64,000 nt of DNA from Cannabis sativa (lineage: Eukaryota; Streptophyta; Magnoliopsida; Rosales; Cannabaceae). Made by a program: the position numbers and the translations under genes. The stretch covers positions 3,851,280 through 3,915,279 of the forward strand of contig NC_083605.1 in the NCBI RefSeq assembly GCF_029168945.1, written 5' to 3'. Every line of letters begins with the position of its first letter. The first letter of the stretch is position 1. Below the pieces are notes generated by a model. The model was given only the letters and a program-made list of their open reading frames with translations, was not told where the DNA came from and did no database searches. Below are positions 46,771 to 57,196 of this stretch, piece after piece.

Positions 46771-49005
46771 TGTAAAGCCCGCTTAGTTAATTTGGAAATT
46801 AGCAGTTGTTTATGATTAATTATGAAATTATTTATAGCTATTTAAATAATTTATTACTGTTATTTATGGAATTCAGAAATGCATGATTATGCCATCAGTA
46901 GTTTTTAGATTTCGCATTTCCGGTGTCCGGTATTTTGGAACTCGGCGTTTGGCTCAGTAGGAATCACAACTTAGTATGTTGGTAATTTGGGGACGGGTTT
47001 AGACATTGGGAATGTCGGGAATGGCCGGGAATTTAGAATGTCCCAAAAATACCCCTTTAGTATGATTTATGTGATTTTATGGGGGAGGGGCAAAATGGTC
47101 TTTTTGCCCATTAGAGTTTTGTCTTATGTGTTTATTAATTGTGAAAAATAAATGTTTATTCTATTGTTACTTGGCTGAAATAATATGTTAAATGCTTGAT
47201 AAAACCCTTTTCCCTTTTAATTCCACACTTAGTCAAAATTAGAAAGAAATTTAAAAACTCACACACACCAACTCTCTCTCTCTCTTTCGGCCAAGCTTTG
47301 AGCAGCAAGGAGGGGGTGTTTCTCCTTTGATTTTGGCTGGTTATTCATCATCTCTTAGGTCCATTGCAAGCTAGGTTGGTTCTTGTCTTTCCCTCTTTAA
47401 TTTCTTGGAAAAAAATGTGTAAAAGTGATGATGCATGCATGTTTTTGTGGCTGTTTTTATGGCTGGGTTTAGTTGTTATTTTCTGAGGTTCAAAGCATGA
47501 TTAATTGATGTTAATTGAGTTGTTTGAAGCATGATTAGTTAGGTTGTTCAAGCTTGTAAATTTTCTATGCAAAATGTGTGATTTTGATGAAATAGTATGT
47601 AATCTGTTACTATGTTGTTGCTGTTGTTCTTGTATGTTTCCAGAAGCTTATTCATGCTTATTTGAGTAGAATTAAATAGGTTTGGATGCATGTTAGTGGA
47701 TTTGACCAAGTTTGAGTTTTGGAACTCAAAGCTTGGTCTTTAATGGTGAATTTTGTATATGTGTTTTCTGGGTGAATTTGATGCCTTGGATTTGTTCTAG
47801 GGATAGTTTAGAACAGGTCTGGAAAGTTTGGGACCAATTGGGGTTGAATTGGTCGAGTTATGGGATTTTTAGTTGGCTGCCTGCGAGGAACCGGAATTCC
47901 GGTTGTGCATCCGATTCGGATGGGGGTTCAGAAATTCCCAGAACCGGAATTCCGGTTGGGCAACCGGTCTACCGGTTGGGGAATTTTTCCGAACCCTAGT
48001 TTTCCTCGTTTTTGGGTTTTTAGGGGTATTGCCATGCTTTTTATCGATAGGGAAACTTTTAGTTTCAAGTTTTAGTCCCCGGGAAGTGATTTAGCGTATC
48101 ACTTATAGCGTTGTGATTTTTATGGTTTAGGAGCCAGTAATCCGCCGCTCAGCTTCAGTTCCAGTCAGGTTGACCGGCACACCTGAAATCGGAATCCAGG
48201 TAAGATTAGTATAACAGTATGCATATGTAGATTACATGTTTAGCGTGCATGTAGGAAGCCTGCTAGATTACATTAGATATGTATTTAGGCTTCGAACCAT
48301 CCAACCCTGTCACGTCGGTACAGGCTGGAGTATGACCAAGAAATGGAGTATGACCGGCTCGACCGATCAGCCGACACTTGGTTGGTGGTTCGGTGCTATT
48401 GACCTATCCCGTCGGTACAGTTTGGAGTATGACCACACGGAGTATGACCGGTTCGACCGATCAGGAGGATACTTGTCGATAGTACCGTCCCCTGAACGTT
48501 CAAAACTCAGTACCATGTTGGACATGGCAGTAGTAGCTCAGTACCATGTTGGACATGGCAGTAGCGGGACTCAGTATCGTGTTGGACACGGCAGTTAGTT
48601 ATGTATGATATTTTTATGCTTTTCTTACTGAGTCTGTCGACTCACAGTTTATGTTCATGTGTAGGTAAAGGCAAGGCTGTAGCTGATGGACCGTGAGCGA
48701 GCTTATGAGATTGTACATGTCGGGGCGGTTAGGCCTGGAGCGTACGATCCTCGGGACAGCACGGCTGAGATTTTTTGTAACTGTCGTTAGACGACTTTAT
48801 TTTGATGTAAAAGTTAAACAGTGAAAACGTTTGTAAATGATTTTATAAATCGGGATCCCGAGACTTTTATAATATGTTTTACAAGTTTAATCAAAAAGCA
48901 AAAATTTAATTAATCACGTTTTTCCATAAACCTCGTTGATTAGCAACGAGCTGCACAGTACGTTTAAAAATCACGTAATACGCCTAAGGTAGTTAGGGTG
49001 TTACA
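46771..49005 (+). repeat. 3' LTR of the gypsy element
   Basis: Partner of 39555-41788. In the variable middle section this copy looks more regular: CCGGAATTCCGG palindromes are intact and the ATGTTGGACATGGCAGTAG repeats agree with one another. Confidence 0.95.
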
Positions 49006-49218
49006 TTACACTATCATCATTATCGAACATTATAATAAAAATTTAAAAATCAATCTATAACAATACAAAAAAAAATCTTATTAAAGTTTTAATATCATGA
49101 CATATATAATAATCATCAAATCATTATATTGAATTGTCTCTAAAAAAAAAATAATATAATGTATACATATGTTATATATATATTTATTCTTATATAAAAA
49201 GACAATAAAAATCATATT

Positions 49219-49612
49219 GTAAAAAGGGTGTATACATATTTGGTACCCTATGTTTTATTTAAATACAAGTTTGGTATCCTGTATTTTCAATAATACTTAT
49301 TTGGTACCCTGTATTTTAAAAACATACATATTTGGTACCCTAAACTCAAAATGTTTTGATAATATTTTATCAACATAATTAAATTATCTTCAATTTTACA
49401 AATTTTAGATTCAAATTTAATTATTTAATTACATATAATTGAGAACTGTTTGGCTATTAATAAAATTATATTGATTAAATTTTACTTTAGGTACCAAATA
49501 TGTATTATTTCAAAATATAAGGTAATAAATAAGTATTATTGAAAATACAAGATATCAAATGTATTTAATAGAAAAGATATGGTACTAAATAGTATATTTC
49601 CTTGTAAAAATT
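49219..49612. mobile_element. MITE with TTTGGTACC inverted repeats
   Basis: Left arm TACATATTTGGTACCCTATG, then CAATAATACTTATTTGGTACC. The right arm is the inverse (GGTACCAAATATGTATTATT, then AATAAGTATTATTGAAAATAC). Arms of about 110 bp with no coding sequence. Nested within the right half of the hAT-like MITE; the ends are approximate. Confidence 0.65.
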
Positions 49613-49808
49613 AGTAACCATATAATATATAATGCGGTATAATTTGAACTACAATTATTAAATTTAAAATCGCAAATCGTACCGCACCGTGCGATTTAGA
49701 AAACATGCAAACTGTAATCGCACCACAAGAAATTTCAAAGTATATTTTTATGCAATATAGTAAAATACGGACGGTTTATAATGTGTGAGCGGTTGATAAA
49801 CACCCCTA

Positions 49809-50130
49809 GATAAAGTTATCAACATTCTTTTTTTTTTCTTTTTTTTTTTGGGTCAACTTAAGTTTGTGTAAATATTCAAAGAAGATTCCTTTTACCGAAA
49901 TTTGGTGCTATTCTTTTTTTTTTTTAAAAAAAAAGGCATTTGGTGCTATTCAATTATTAAGCAGTTATTGAATTATTTATTACCAGTTTGAATTCAATGG
50001 GGTAGTTAAAGACAGGTTTCGGCCCATGAGTCTATTTTAAATAATAAGCCCATTGTTTTTTTTTTTTTTTTCTTTTTGCTTATTTTTTGTTTTTTCTTTG
50101 GAAAGGATTTTTCACTTTTTTACTTCTATA
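49809..50130. other. Spacer with homopolymer runs
   Basis: Runs of T and A (49828-49850, 49914-49935, 50056-50072). No gene seen. Confidence 0.4.
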
Positions 50131-50840
50131 AAGTAATATTTTTTTTTTTTTTTTTTTTGAAGAAAGTAATCAAACTTTATTTAACTTTCAAACTCAGCCA
50201 CCAAACATGGTAGCAAATCAGTTGGGACATCCCCCATACTGAAAGTACGATCAGGGTAGGAAATAGCAGCTCTAGCAATTGTGTGAGCTACTAAATTTGC
50301 TGACCGTTTTACAAAAGAAATAGTGACACCCCTTAAATTTACAAGCAAGTTTTGACACTCTTTAATTACATCACCAAATAAAGAGATCATATGAGTTGGA
50401 TTACGAATAGCTTGTACCACCACCAGACAGTCTGTTTCAAGGACCACTTGTTGCCATCGTTTGTCCTTAATCCAGCTAAGGGCCTCACGAACTCCAATTG
50501 CCTCCGCTAGCTCCGGACGTACAATACCATGACAAAGACGAGAAAGTCCCTCAACCATAAAACCATGATCGTTACGAGCCACGATTCCGTAGCCATATGC
50601 ATGACTACCCTCAAAGATTGAAGCATCCACATTAACCTTGATTTCATTTGCATTAGGTGCGCACCATCGGTCTAACCCATCCCCGGCCATTAAACCTGTC
50701 CGTGATGTCTCCAAATATGGAGCTTGAGCCGAATTCCATTGTTCAAGATAGCAAGTGGAGAAAGCAACAATAAAAGAGGCATTCGAGGTTTTATTCTTCC
50801 ATACCTTGTCTTCAAAAAAAAAAAAAAGTAATATTTTTTT
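50131..50840 (-). mobile_element. 5'-truncated LINE copy with target duplication
   Basis: The direct repeat AAGTAATATTTTTTT lies at 50131-50145 and 50826-50840. On the minus strand the insert ends with a poly-A tract of about 20 (50139-50158 on the plus strand) preceded by AAATAAA. The only content is the C-terminal end of a LINE ORF2. Poly-A tail, 5' truncation and ~15-bp duplication fit target-primed reverse transcription. Confidence 0.85.
50181..50714 (-). CDS. RNase H-like (RVT_3) domain of the LINE copy
   Basis: Uninterrupted 177-codon frame that extends further upstream to about 50810 without its own start codon, so it is the 3' end of a longer ORF2 rather than a gene with a real start. 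The RNase H fold is visible: KVNVDASIF (first acidic residue), ELAEAIGVREAL (Glu), LETDCLVVVQ (Asp) and RSANLVAHTIAR (C-terminal helix). In LINEs this domain degrades RNA in the RNA-DNA hybrid. Stand-alone RVT_3 proteins exist in plants, but the poly-A tail and target duplication here argue for a retrotransposed fragment. It is well preserved and probably young. Confidence 0.8.
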   Translation of the reverse strand: METSRTGLMAGDGLDRWCAPNANEIKVNVDASIFEGSHAYGYGIVARNDHGFMVEGLSRLCHGIVRPELAEAIGVREALSWIKDKRWQQVVLETDCLVVVQAIRNPTHMISLFGDVIKECQNLLVNLRGVTISFVKRSANLVAHTIARAAISYPDRTFSMGDVPTDLLPCLVAEFES

Positions 50841-50999
50841 ATTTTACCGTGCAATCCTCTGTTCAGTCAAAAAGAGAAAAAAATCATCTGTTCAGTCAAA
50901 AGGGGTAAAAAGTAGGAAGAGTTCATTTTTAGTTGCAATCATAGCTCTAAGCTTGGACAAATGTCCATGCCTAGTTTAGTTTATATTTTTAGAATTTTT
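50841..50999. other. Spacer between LINE copy and palindrome
   Basis: No feature recognised except a duplicated CTGTTCAGTCAAAA (50858 and 50889). Confidence 0.35.
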
Positions 51000-52812
51000 T
51001 AAAGTACGAGTCATACAGCGTCATAAAAAATATAAGTTGAGTCGTATCGTACTGTATAATAATTTTATAAGGTAGGCTTGATATGATTCACAAATCTAAT
51101 AATTTCGTGTCATGCTCGAATTTGTATTGTGCATTATTTAGGTCAGCCCATTTTTCTTAAAAATACTAATCTATTTTTATACGGACTTAAATTCGTGTTC
51201 TATAATTTTGTATTTTTATTACAGTTGATGAGTTTGACTTTGCAGAGACCTGTGTTTTTGGTAAATAGTCGCCCGGGCTTGGTCTAAACAAGTCTTTCAT
51301 AGATAAGAGTATAGTCTCACTCCTTCTATCGAGGGATTGGTTTTCCCTCTCTTTGAATTTCTCTTTCTGCTTCTAGCAAGGAAAATCTTTCTCGACTCAA
51401 TACTAAATATATGTGTATTTTTTAATTTTAATTACTTTTATATTTTTTTTTTTCAATAATAGTTACTCACAATCGTATAAAAAATAATTAAATTAGTATA
51501 ATTTATTACCATCATTTTAATATTAAAGAAATATTTATCATTATTATTATTATCAAATTATTAGACGTTTAAATGTGTCATACTTTCGAGCTAATCTATT
51601 CGTCCTTACGTGTCGTGTCGTGTCGTGCCTAAACTCATATTTTTCCGTGTTGTGTTGTGCCTAAACCCATATTTTTCGTGCCGTGTCGTGTTTAAGTCCA
51701 TATTTTTTCGTGTCGTGTCTAAGCACATATTTTTTGAGCGGGATTGTGCTCGTGCTTCTCGGGCTCATGTCAATTTTGTGTTGTGTCAAAATATTCGGCC
51801 CATATTTACAACACTAGTTGGAACTAGTAATGTAAATACAAGTTGGGCTTTTCAACATGGTACGAAATCGGAATGAGCCCAACTAGACACAAAAAAATAT
51901 AAGTTTAGGCACAATACAACACAACACGATGTTGTAAATTGTCGCGACACGAGACGAGAAAAAATAAGTTTAAGCACGACACGACAAGACCGAAGGCATG
52001 ATAAGTAAGCACAAATAGACTAGTCCAAAAGCACGACACATTAAAAATTCTTATATTTTGATGATGATAATAATAATAATCATAACAATAAAGACAAATA
52101 CTATTTTGGACCATGTATTTTGTAAAAATTATCGATAAGACCATTTGTTTTGTTAAATGGCAAATTGAACCTTATATTTTCTAAAATAATACAAAATATT
52201 ACCCTGAATTGATTTTTTGTCAACATAAAAGTTAATAATAACCCGATCTAGAGTTGTTACGATAAAACTGGATACATTTTCTGCATTTATTCGTGCTAAA
52301 AATTATCTTCAAGTTGATTATATTTTAAAAAAATTATTAAAAATTGAGTTCAGGATACTATTTTGTACAATTTTAGAAAATACATGGTCTGATTTGTCAT
52401 TTACAAAACAGATGGTCCAATCGATAATTTTTGCAAAACACATAATTTAAAATGGTATTAACCCTAATAATAATAATACATATGCATTTATTAATAAATA
52501 TTAAATTTCTAATTATTCTAATTAATTTTTTATGCGATTATGTGTAAAATACTGTTAAAAAATATATAAAAACAAAAAAAAATTATAAAAAAAATATATA
52601 TGTAATTGTAAAAGAAATTAGTAAAAAAATAGAGCTCAAAATAGAGTATGTGTAAGAAATTGGACTTACTTATTTATGAAAAACAAGCCGACCTAAGTAA
52701 ATTATGATATAAATTTGAGCATGACACGGAAATATAAGCTTATATACTGTGATAAGCCTATCTTTTAAAATATTAGTATGACACAGTATGACCCGTATTC
52801 TTTTATGGACTT
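51000..52812. mobile_element. Large imperfect palindrome (foldback element)
   Basis: Left arm about 51000-51760 and right arm about 51880-52812 are inverted copies. Outer pair: TACGAGTCATACAGCGTCAT against TACGGGTCATACTGTGTCAT. Middle pair: TTTCGTGTCATGCTCGAATT against TTCCGTGTCATGCTCAAATT. Inner pair: repeated CGTGTCGTGCCTAAAC motifs against their inverse. The left arm has an extra block (about 51230-51410) and the right arm carries a MITE (52093-52466). No transposase is present, so the element class is uncertain. Confidence 0.7.
52093..52466. mobile_element. MITE inside the right arm of the palindrome
   Basis: The left part ACTATTTTGGACCATGTATT, TTGTAAAAATTATCGATAAG is answered on the minus strand by ACCATTTTAAATTATGTGTT, TTGCAAAAATTATCGATTGG. 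It has no counterpart in the left arm of the palindrome, so it inserted later. Ends are approximate. Confidence 0.65.
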
Positions 52813-52820
52813 ACACACAG

Positions 52821-53534
52821 TAGGACTGAACATCGGGCGGGTTTACCGGATTTCGGATTGGCGGGTTTCGGGTTCACGGGTTTCGGGTTCAAAAAATTGA
52901 AACCGAACCCGGACCCAAATAGGGCACGGGTTGGCGGGTTGGCGGGTCACGGGTTGGCGGGTTTCGGTTGGTCGGGTTTAGCGGGTTGACCCGGTCAACT
53001 CAGTCAACTCGGTCAACTCTTTAAAAAAATTAATTTTTTATTCAAATAATTATTTTTTTTATTTATTAAATTAAGCATATATAATATAACAATTTGTTCA
53101 CAGTATCTACTATTGAAGAAAAAATGCATTAATCAAGCCAACCAACAAACAAACAACCTATTTATCAAAGATTCAAATCAAACTTCATATTCATGTTCAT
53201 GAATCATGATAATAGTGAAAACTAAAATATTTCAAAATACATCCATATCCAATATCCATAGTCCATAAAAATCTAAAGTCCATATTATATATATAAAAAT
53301 AGTAATAAAAAAAAATATATATAATATATTTATAAATTGGGTTGGCGGGCCGGTTCGTGGGTTCAACCCGAAACCCGGTACCCCTAAAATCTCAACCCGC
53401 CAACCCACCCGAAGGGTACCGGGTTGAACCCAACCCGCCCGAAACTTTTTTAATTTTTTTTTGCGGGTTCACCAGTTCGGGTTCGGGCGGGTTGCTCGGG
53501 TTCGGGTCAAACCCGCTCAAAATGTTCAGCCCTA
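52821..53534. mobile_element. hAT-type MITE, GC-rich, with 8-bp target duplication
   Basis: Ends TAGGACTGAACATCGGGCGG and (minus strand) TAGGGCTGAACATTTTGAGC, flanked by ACACACAG (52813-52820) and ACACGCAG (53535-53542), an 8-bp duplication with one change. Arms are filled with GGGTTGGCGGGT and GGGTTCGGGT variants around an AT-rich middle. Eight-base duplications and short inverted ends define hAT elements; no transposase is encoded. Confidence 0.85.
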
Positions 53535-53542
53535 ACACGCAG

Positions 53543-54628
53543 GGCTAATCTTGAGATTTAGTGAATCACAAGAAAAAAAAAATATTTTTAGACCTTTATT
53601 TAGAAAAAAACTTTTAATATTTTTAAAATTAATAAAAAATATACATTTTTTAACTAAATTAAATGGATCTTAAACACAAACCTAATCACTTAAACAATTT
53701 TCAAAATATGAAGCAGGTAAATTTACAATTATGGTTGCAATTCAACTAATAATTTGAAAGTAAGTGTTATAGACGCGCTTCGTGAGGGCGTGATTCTACC
53801 AACTCTTCACAAACCATAAGCAACCAACCAGGAATAGAATATTAACATACTATTACTACTCAAGTTAGGTAAAGTGTTTGAAAATCAACAAATTAAATTA
53901 ACCAACAAAATATAATATCAATTTTATTTTTTTTTTAAAAAAAAAAGATTCTCTCAATCAATTGATTTTTTTTTTTTTAATTGGGGGTCATTAAATAATA
54001 AATAATCACTAATTTTCTTCTTTAATATTTCCTCATCCAAGTAAAGTCTAAACAAAAATCCCAACATTTTCATTAGTTTCTTCCTTTAAAACTTTCAACT
54101 TTATTTTATTAATTTTATTATAGCTCATATCCTAATCCATAGCTATTTATTATGGATCACATTAAGTAGTTAAAAAAATCTTCTTTTTCCCTTAATTAAT
54201 TAATCTTTCTTGTTTTGTATGATTTGAATTTGACTCAACACACAAAAATAAAAATAACAATTCCTTTTTATTTTATTTTTTTAAAAAAATTATTTTCCTA
54301 TTGCTGATCCTTTTGTATTTATTTATTAATAATTTTACCTTAAATATATTAAATTTTATATGTAGGGTATCTTTGCTCAACCTTGTAATCAATCCACTTT
54401 TGTTCAGTCTTCCACGTTAACTCCATTTCTGTTCTTATCTTTCTCTTCACCCATTTGGGTCATCATTGATCTTGTTCTAGGTAAAGAAATTAATCTTCTT
54501 CTTCTTCTTTTTTTCCCTCAATTTCGATTTTTTTTTTTACTGTTGGGAATTAATTGTTTCTATTTTTTTATTTAAAAAAAATAAAAAAATCTGGGTCGAG
54601 TGGTGGACAGTGAGGTCTTTAGGGATCA
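53543..54628 (+). promoter_or_regulatory. Upstream region and probable 5' UTR of Yippee-like gene 2
   Basis: AT-rich to about 54380, with no ORF. From about 54390 it is pyrimidine-rich (TTCTTATCTTTCTCTTCACCC), as in plant leaders. CTAG|GTAAAG at about 54480 could be a donor of a 5' UTR intron; this is only a possibility. Confidence 0.4.
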
Positions 54629-55545
54629 ATGGAGGATTTGGTAGGGCCTAGATTATACAGTTGTTTTAATTGCAGGAACCATGTTTCTCTTCATGATGAT
54701 ATAATCTCTAAAGCTTTTCAGGTAAGAAATTTACTTTTTATTAAGTTTTTTTTTACATTTTTTTTTGGGTTGATGATCATTGTTTTGAAAGGGTTTAATT
54801 GTAGGGAAATAGTTATTGAAATGAAACCCATGTTTAGTTTAGATCTTTGTTAGAGTTTTTTATTAGTTTACTTACTAATTTTGTTTAGACGTTTCTAATT
54901 CACGCTCGTATTCATAAATTAGTAGTGCATGCACTCAGAGTGGATAGTAAATTAGTTTGGATGGATTCAATGTACTACTCTCTTTTCAATGAAATGTTTG
55001 TTCATTTTTTTTTTAAAAAAAATAGGATAATAACTTTGTGATCTTTGTGCACTCAAGGAAACAAGTTTAAGATATCCCAAATTTAGATAAAGAAGAGAAC
55101 TTTTGTCATTTATATTACATAAATTTGGATTAAGATTTTCTTAGGGTGCATTTGGTTACTCAAAAAACAATCCTTTTAACTTAAAAAAGTTACCCAAATT
55201 TAGATTTGAACATTGTTATATAACCACTATGTTTGGTGTTATTTGATTTGGTTGCTTATAACACAAACACCTTGTTTAACCCTTTTATTTTCAACACAAT
55301 TTTTGTACACTTGTTAGGGAAGAAATGGCAGAGCTTTTCTGTTTTCGCACGCGATGAACATCTCTGTTGGGCCAAAAGAAGACCGGCATTTGATCACCGG
55401 TCTTCATACCGTTGCTGATATTTACTGCGGCGATTGCCGTGAGGTGTTGGGGTGGAAATATGTAAGAGCTTATGAGGCATCACAGAAGTACAAAGAGGGA
55501 AAGTTCATATTTGAAAAGGCGAAAATTGTGAAAGAGAATTGGTAA
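54629..55545 (+). CDS. Yippee-like zinc-binding protein 2
   Basis: Exons 54629-54721 and 55318-55545 give 106 residues. The CXXC pairs are Cys12/Cys15 (SCFNC) and Cys68/Cys71 (YCGDC), 52 residues apart as in the Yippee consensus. Conserved segments are [40 protein letters not shown] and [12 protein letters not shown]. The intron sits after codon 31, the same place as in gene 1 but longer (596 bp against 132 bp). Compared with gene 1 the second CXXC is followed by Arg rather than Gly. This copy is closer to the usual plant sequence in its C-terminal half. Cellular role unknown; zinc binding is inferred from the cysteines. Confidence 0.92.
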
Positions 55546-56279
55546 CTTAAAAAACTAATGGCTTTTCTTCTTTAATTTCTATCATGTTGATGAAATTTTT
55601 ATCAGGGCTTTTGTTTTGATTCTTCTTGTACAGAAACTTGTCTCATTCACCCATTTGAGATTTCTCATTGTTTTCTTTTTTTGTTCATATTCTCTTCTTA
55701 AAGTTGGAAGTTGTAAATGGATGATCAATTTAAGTGTGAATGGTATTTTGTAAACTCCAAAGGCCCATTTTCATAATCAATTTGGATTAGTGAAGTGTAA
55801 TAGGTCAATTGATTATTTCTTTGCAGCAATTTAGGATGGAATATTATGATGTTGCTTAAGAGATTTTAAGCTTAAAATTTGTTGTGAATAATTATAATCA
55901 TAACCAAACTATGATGCTCAGATCATCAAGTTGAATAATTTATCTGGAAACATATTCTCAAATCTCAATATAATGTCTTGGTTTGAGTTATAGAAAATGC
56001 GTATTATAAGAGGAACGACATGTCGTTTGTTGTCGTTTTTGGTACGGTGACTCAATTATATATCATTAATTCATGTTAGATGTCGTTTTTACTTAAGCAG
56101 TCAGTTTAAACTTGTTAGATAATAAGGTATGGTTTATTTTCTCTCTTTCATTTTCTTTTTAATTGCTGGTCTCCTAGCTTTTTGTTGTGATTGGTCAACA
56201 CTTAAGATCTAAGTTTTCTAAGCTCGGTCAACTCACTAACAATAAGGATATAACATAATTAACTAACAATTTTATCCAA
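55546..56279. other. 3' flank of Yippee-like gene 2
   Basis: Likely 3' UTR for the first 200-300 bp. An ACGACATGTCGTTTGTTGTCGTTTTTGG-type short inverted motif occurs near 56013. No gene seen. Confidence 0.4.
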
Positions 56280-56545
56280 GCAATCCGAAGTAGGCAGAGA
56301 ATGTCATCAATTTTCGGCTTAATCATTCAGGATTGTTTTCATTTATTGTCTTCTCTACCTAGTGTCAAAATAAACTTTATTAAATAATCAGCTAATCGAG
56401 TTGCTCATGTTGTTGCTAGGCATGTTCGTTTTTTCTCTGGTTGTAGCATTTTCGATCATAATGTTTGGGCTGACTTAAAGGCCCTCTTATATTTAGAATG
56501 CTTTTAATTCAACGAAGTTGATATTTCATTTAAAAAAAAAACAAA
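56280..56545 (+). pseudogene. LINE RNase H tail with poly-A
   Basis: The plus-strand frame reads about KINFIK, a stop, then SANRVAHVVARHVRFFSG and VWADLKALLYLECF, matching the end of the RVT_3 domain seen at 50181. It ends in an A-rich tract (56530-56557). The Lys/Arg-Ser junction is replaced by a stop. It is a second 5'-truncated LINE 3' end in opposite orientation; no target duplication was identified. Confidence 0.75.
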
Positions 56546-57196
56546 ACAAAAAAAACACTACTCATTGCCTATATAAACAATTAGTCTATAATAACTCGGT
56601 ACCATATTTAGTAGATCCAAGAATTTAGATTTTAGAGTATTTTATGAAGCAAGATTTCATTAGTGTGTGTTTGTAACTTAGTTATGTAATTTCTCTCAAG
56701 ATAACCAGCCTTGGGAGCTGCTCTAGCCGCAGAGTAGACAAGTGACACAAAATCATCTCGATCGAACCACGTAATGTCCTCTTGCAACATTTTTTCATGC
56801 TTTATGTTTTGTTATCTTAGTTACAATTTCATGATTTTGATTCTAATCTTAAATTTGTTGTCCTTGTTGTTTTCTGTTTGTGTTGTGTGTGAGACAGTGT
56901 TACAACACTTCTACACCATCCTTTTATTTCTTGGCGCGAGCTTCACCACCATGACATCCCATTGCCTTGCTATGGCTCGAGTTCGACAATGTTTCTTATT
57001 TTTGGAGAGAGAATAATTCTATTGATTAACAAACAAAATCTGGTGGAACTTTACTTAGATCAAAAACTTTTGATCTTTAGTTAAGACACCAAGAATTCAA
57101 TCTAAAACTTCATTAACTTTCGAAAGGTTAGTCTCTCCAATTACAACCATTCGAGAGAGTTGTTCTTTCCTAGTTGAGTCAAACTCATCTATTTTC
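56546..57196. other. Possible eroded LTR fragment
   Basis: About 56690-56910 has AACCAGCCTTGG, GCAGAGTAGACAAGTG, CGAACCACGTAA and a T-rich stretch ending in GTGAGACAGTGTTACAAC, which reminds me of the 3' part of a Copia-type LTR. No partner is present in this window, so this is a weak call. Confidence 0.3.

Larger units (their letters stand above)
39555..49005 (+). mobile_element. Full-length Ty3/gypsy chromovirus-type element (Tekay/Del-like)
   Basis: LTRs at 39555-41788 (2234 bp) and 46771-49005 (2235 bp), with the exact target duplication TTACA at 39550-39554 and 49006-49010. A primer-binding site for initiator tRNA-Met and a polypurine tract are present. Gag, protease, reverse transcriptase, RNase H, integrase and a chromodomain-like tail lie in the order expected for chromoviruses, but they are broken by frameshifts and one in-frame stop, so the copy is not autonomous as written. 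Clade assignment rests on long LTRs and the C-terminal WRN-EEATWE motif. Confidence 0.93.
39386..49808. mobile_element. hAT-like MITE split by the gypsy element
   Basis: The left terminus TAGGGGTGTTCACTGTGCGG (39386) and the right terminus, minus strand TAGGGGTGTTTATCAACCG (ending at 49808), are inverted. Inner matches include AAACCGTAACCGCACTGCG against the GCAATCGTACCGCACCGTGCG region at 49675. The native element is 39386-39554 plus 49006-49808. Flanking 8-mers GGTAAATG and GATAAAGT are only partly alike. TAGGGGTGTTCA ends are typical of plant hAT-type MITEs. Confidence 0.65.
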
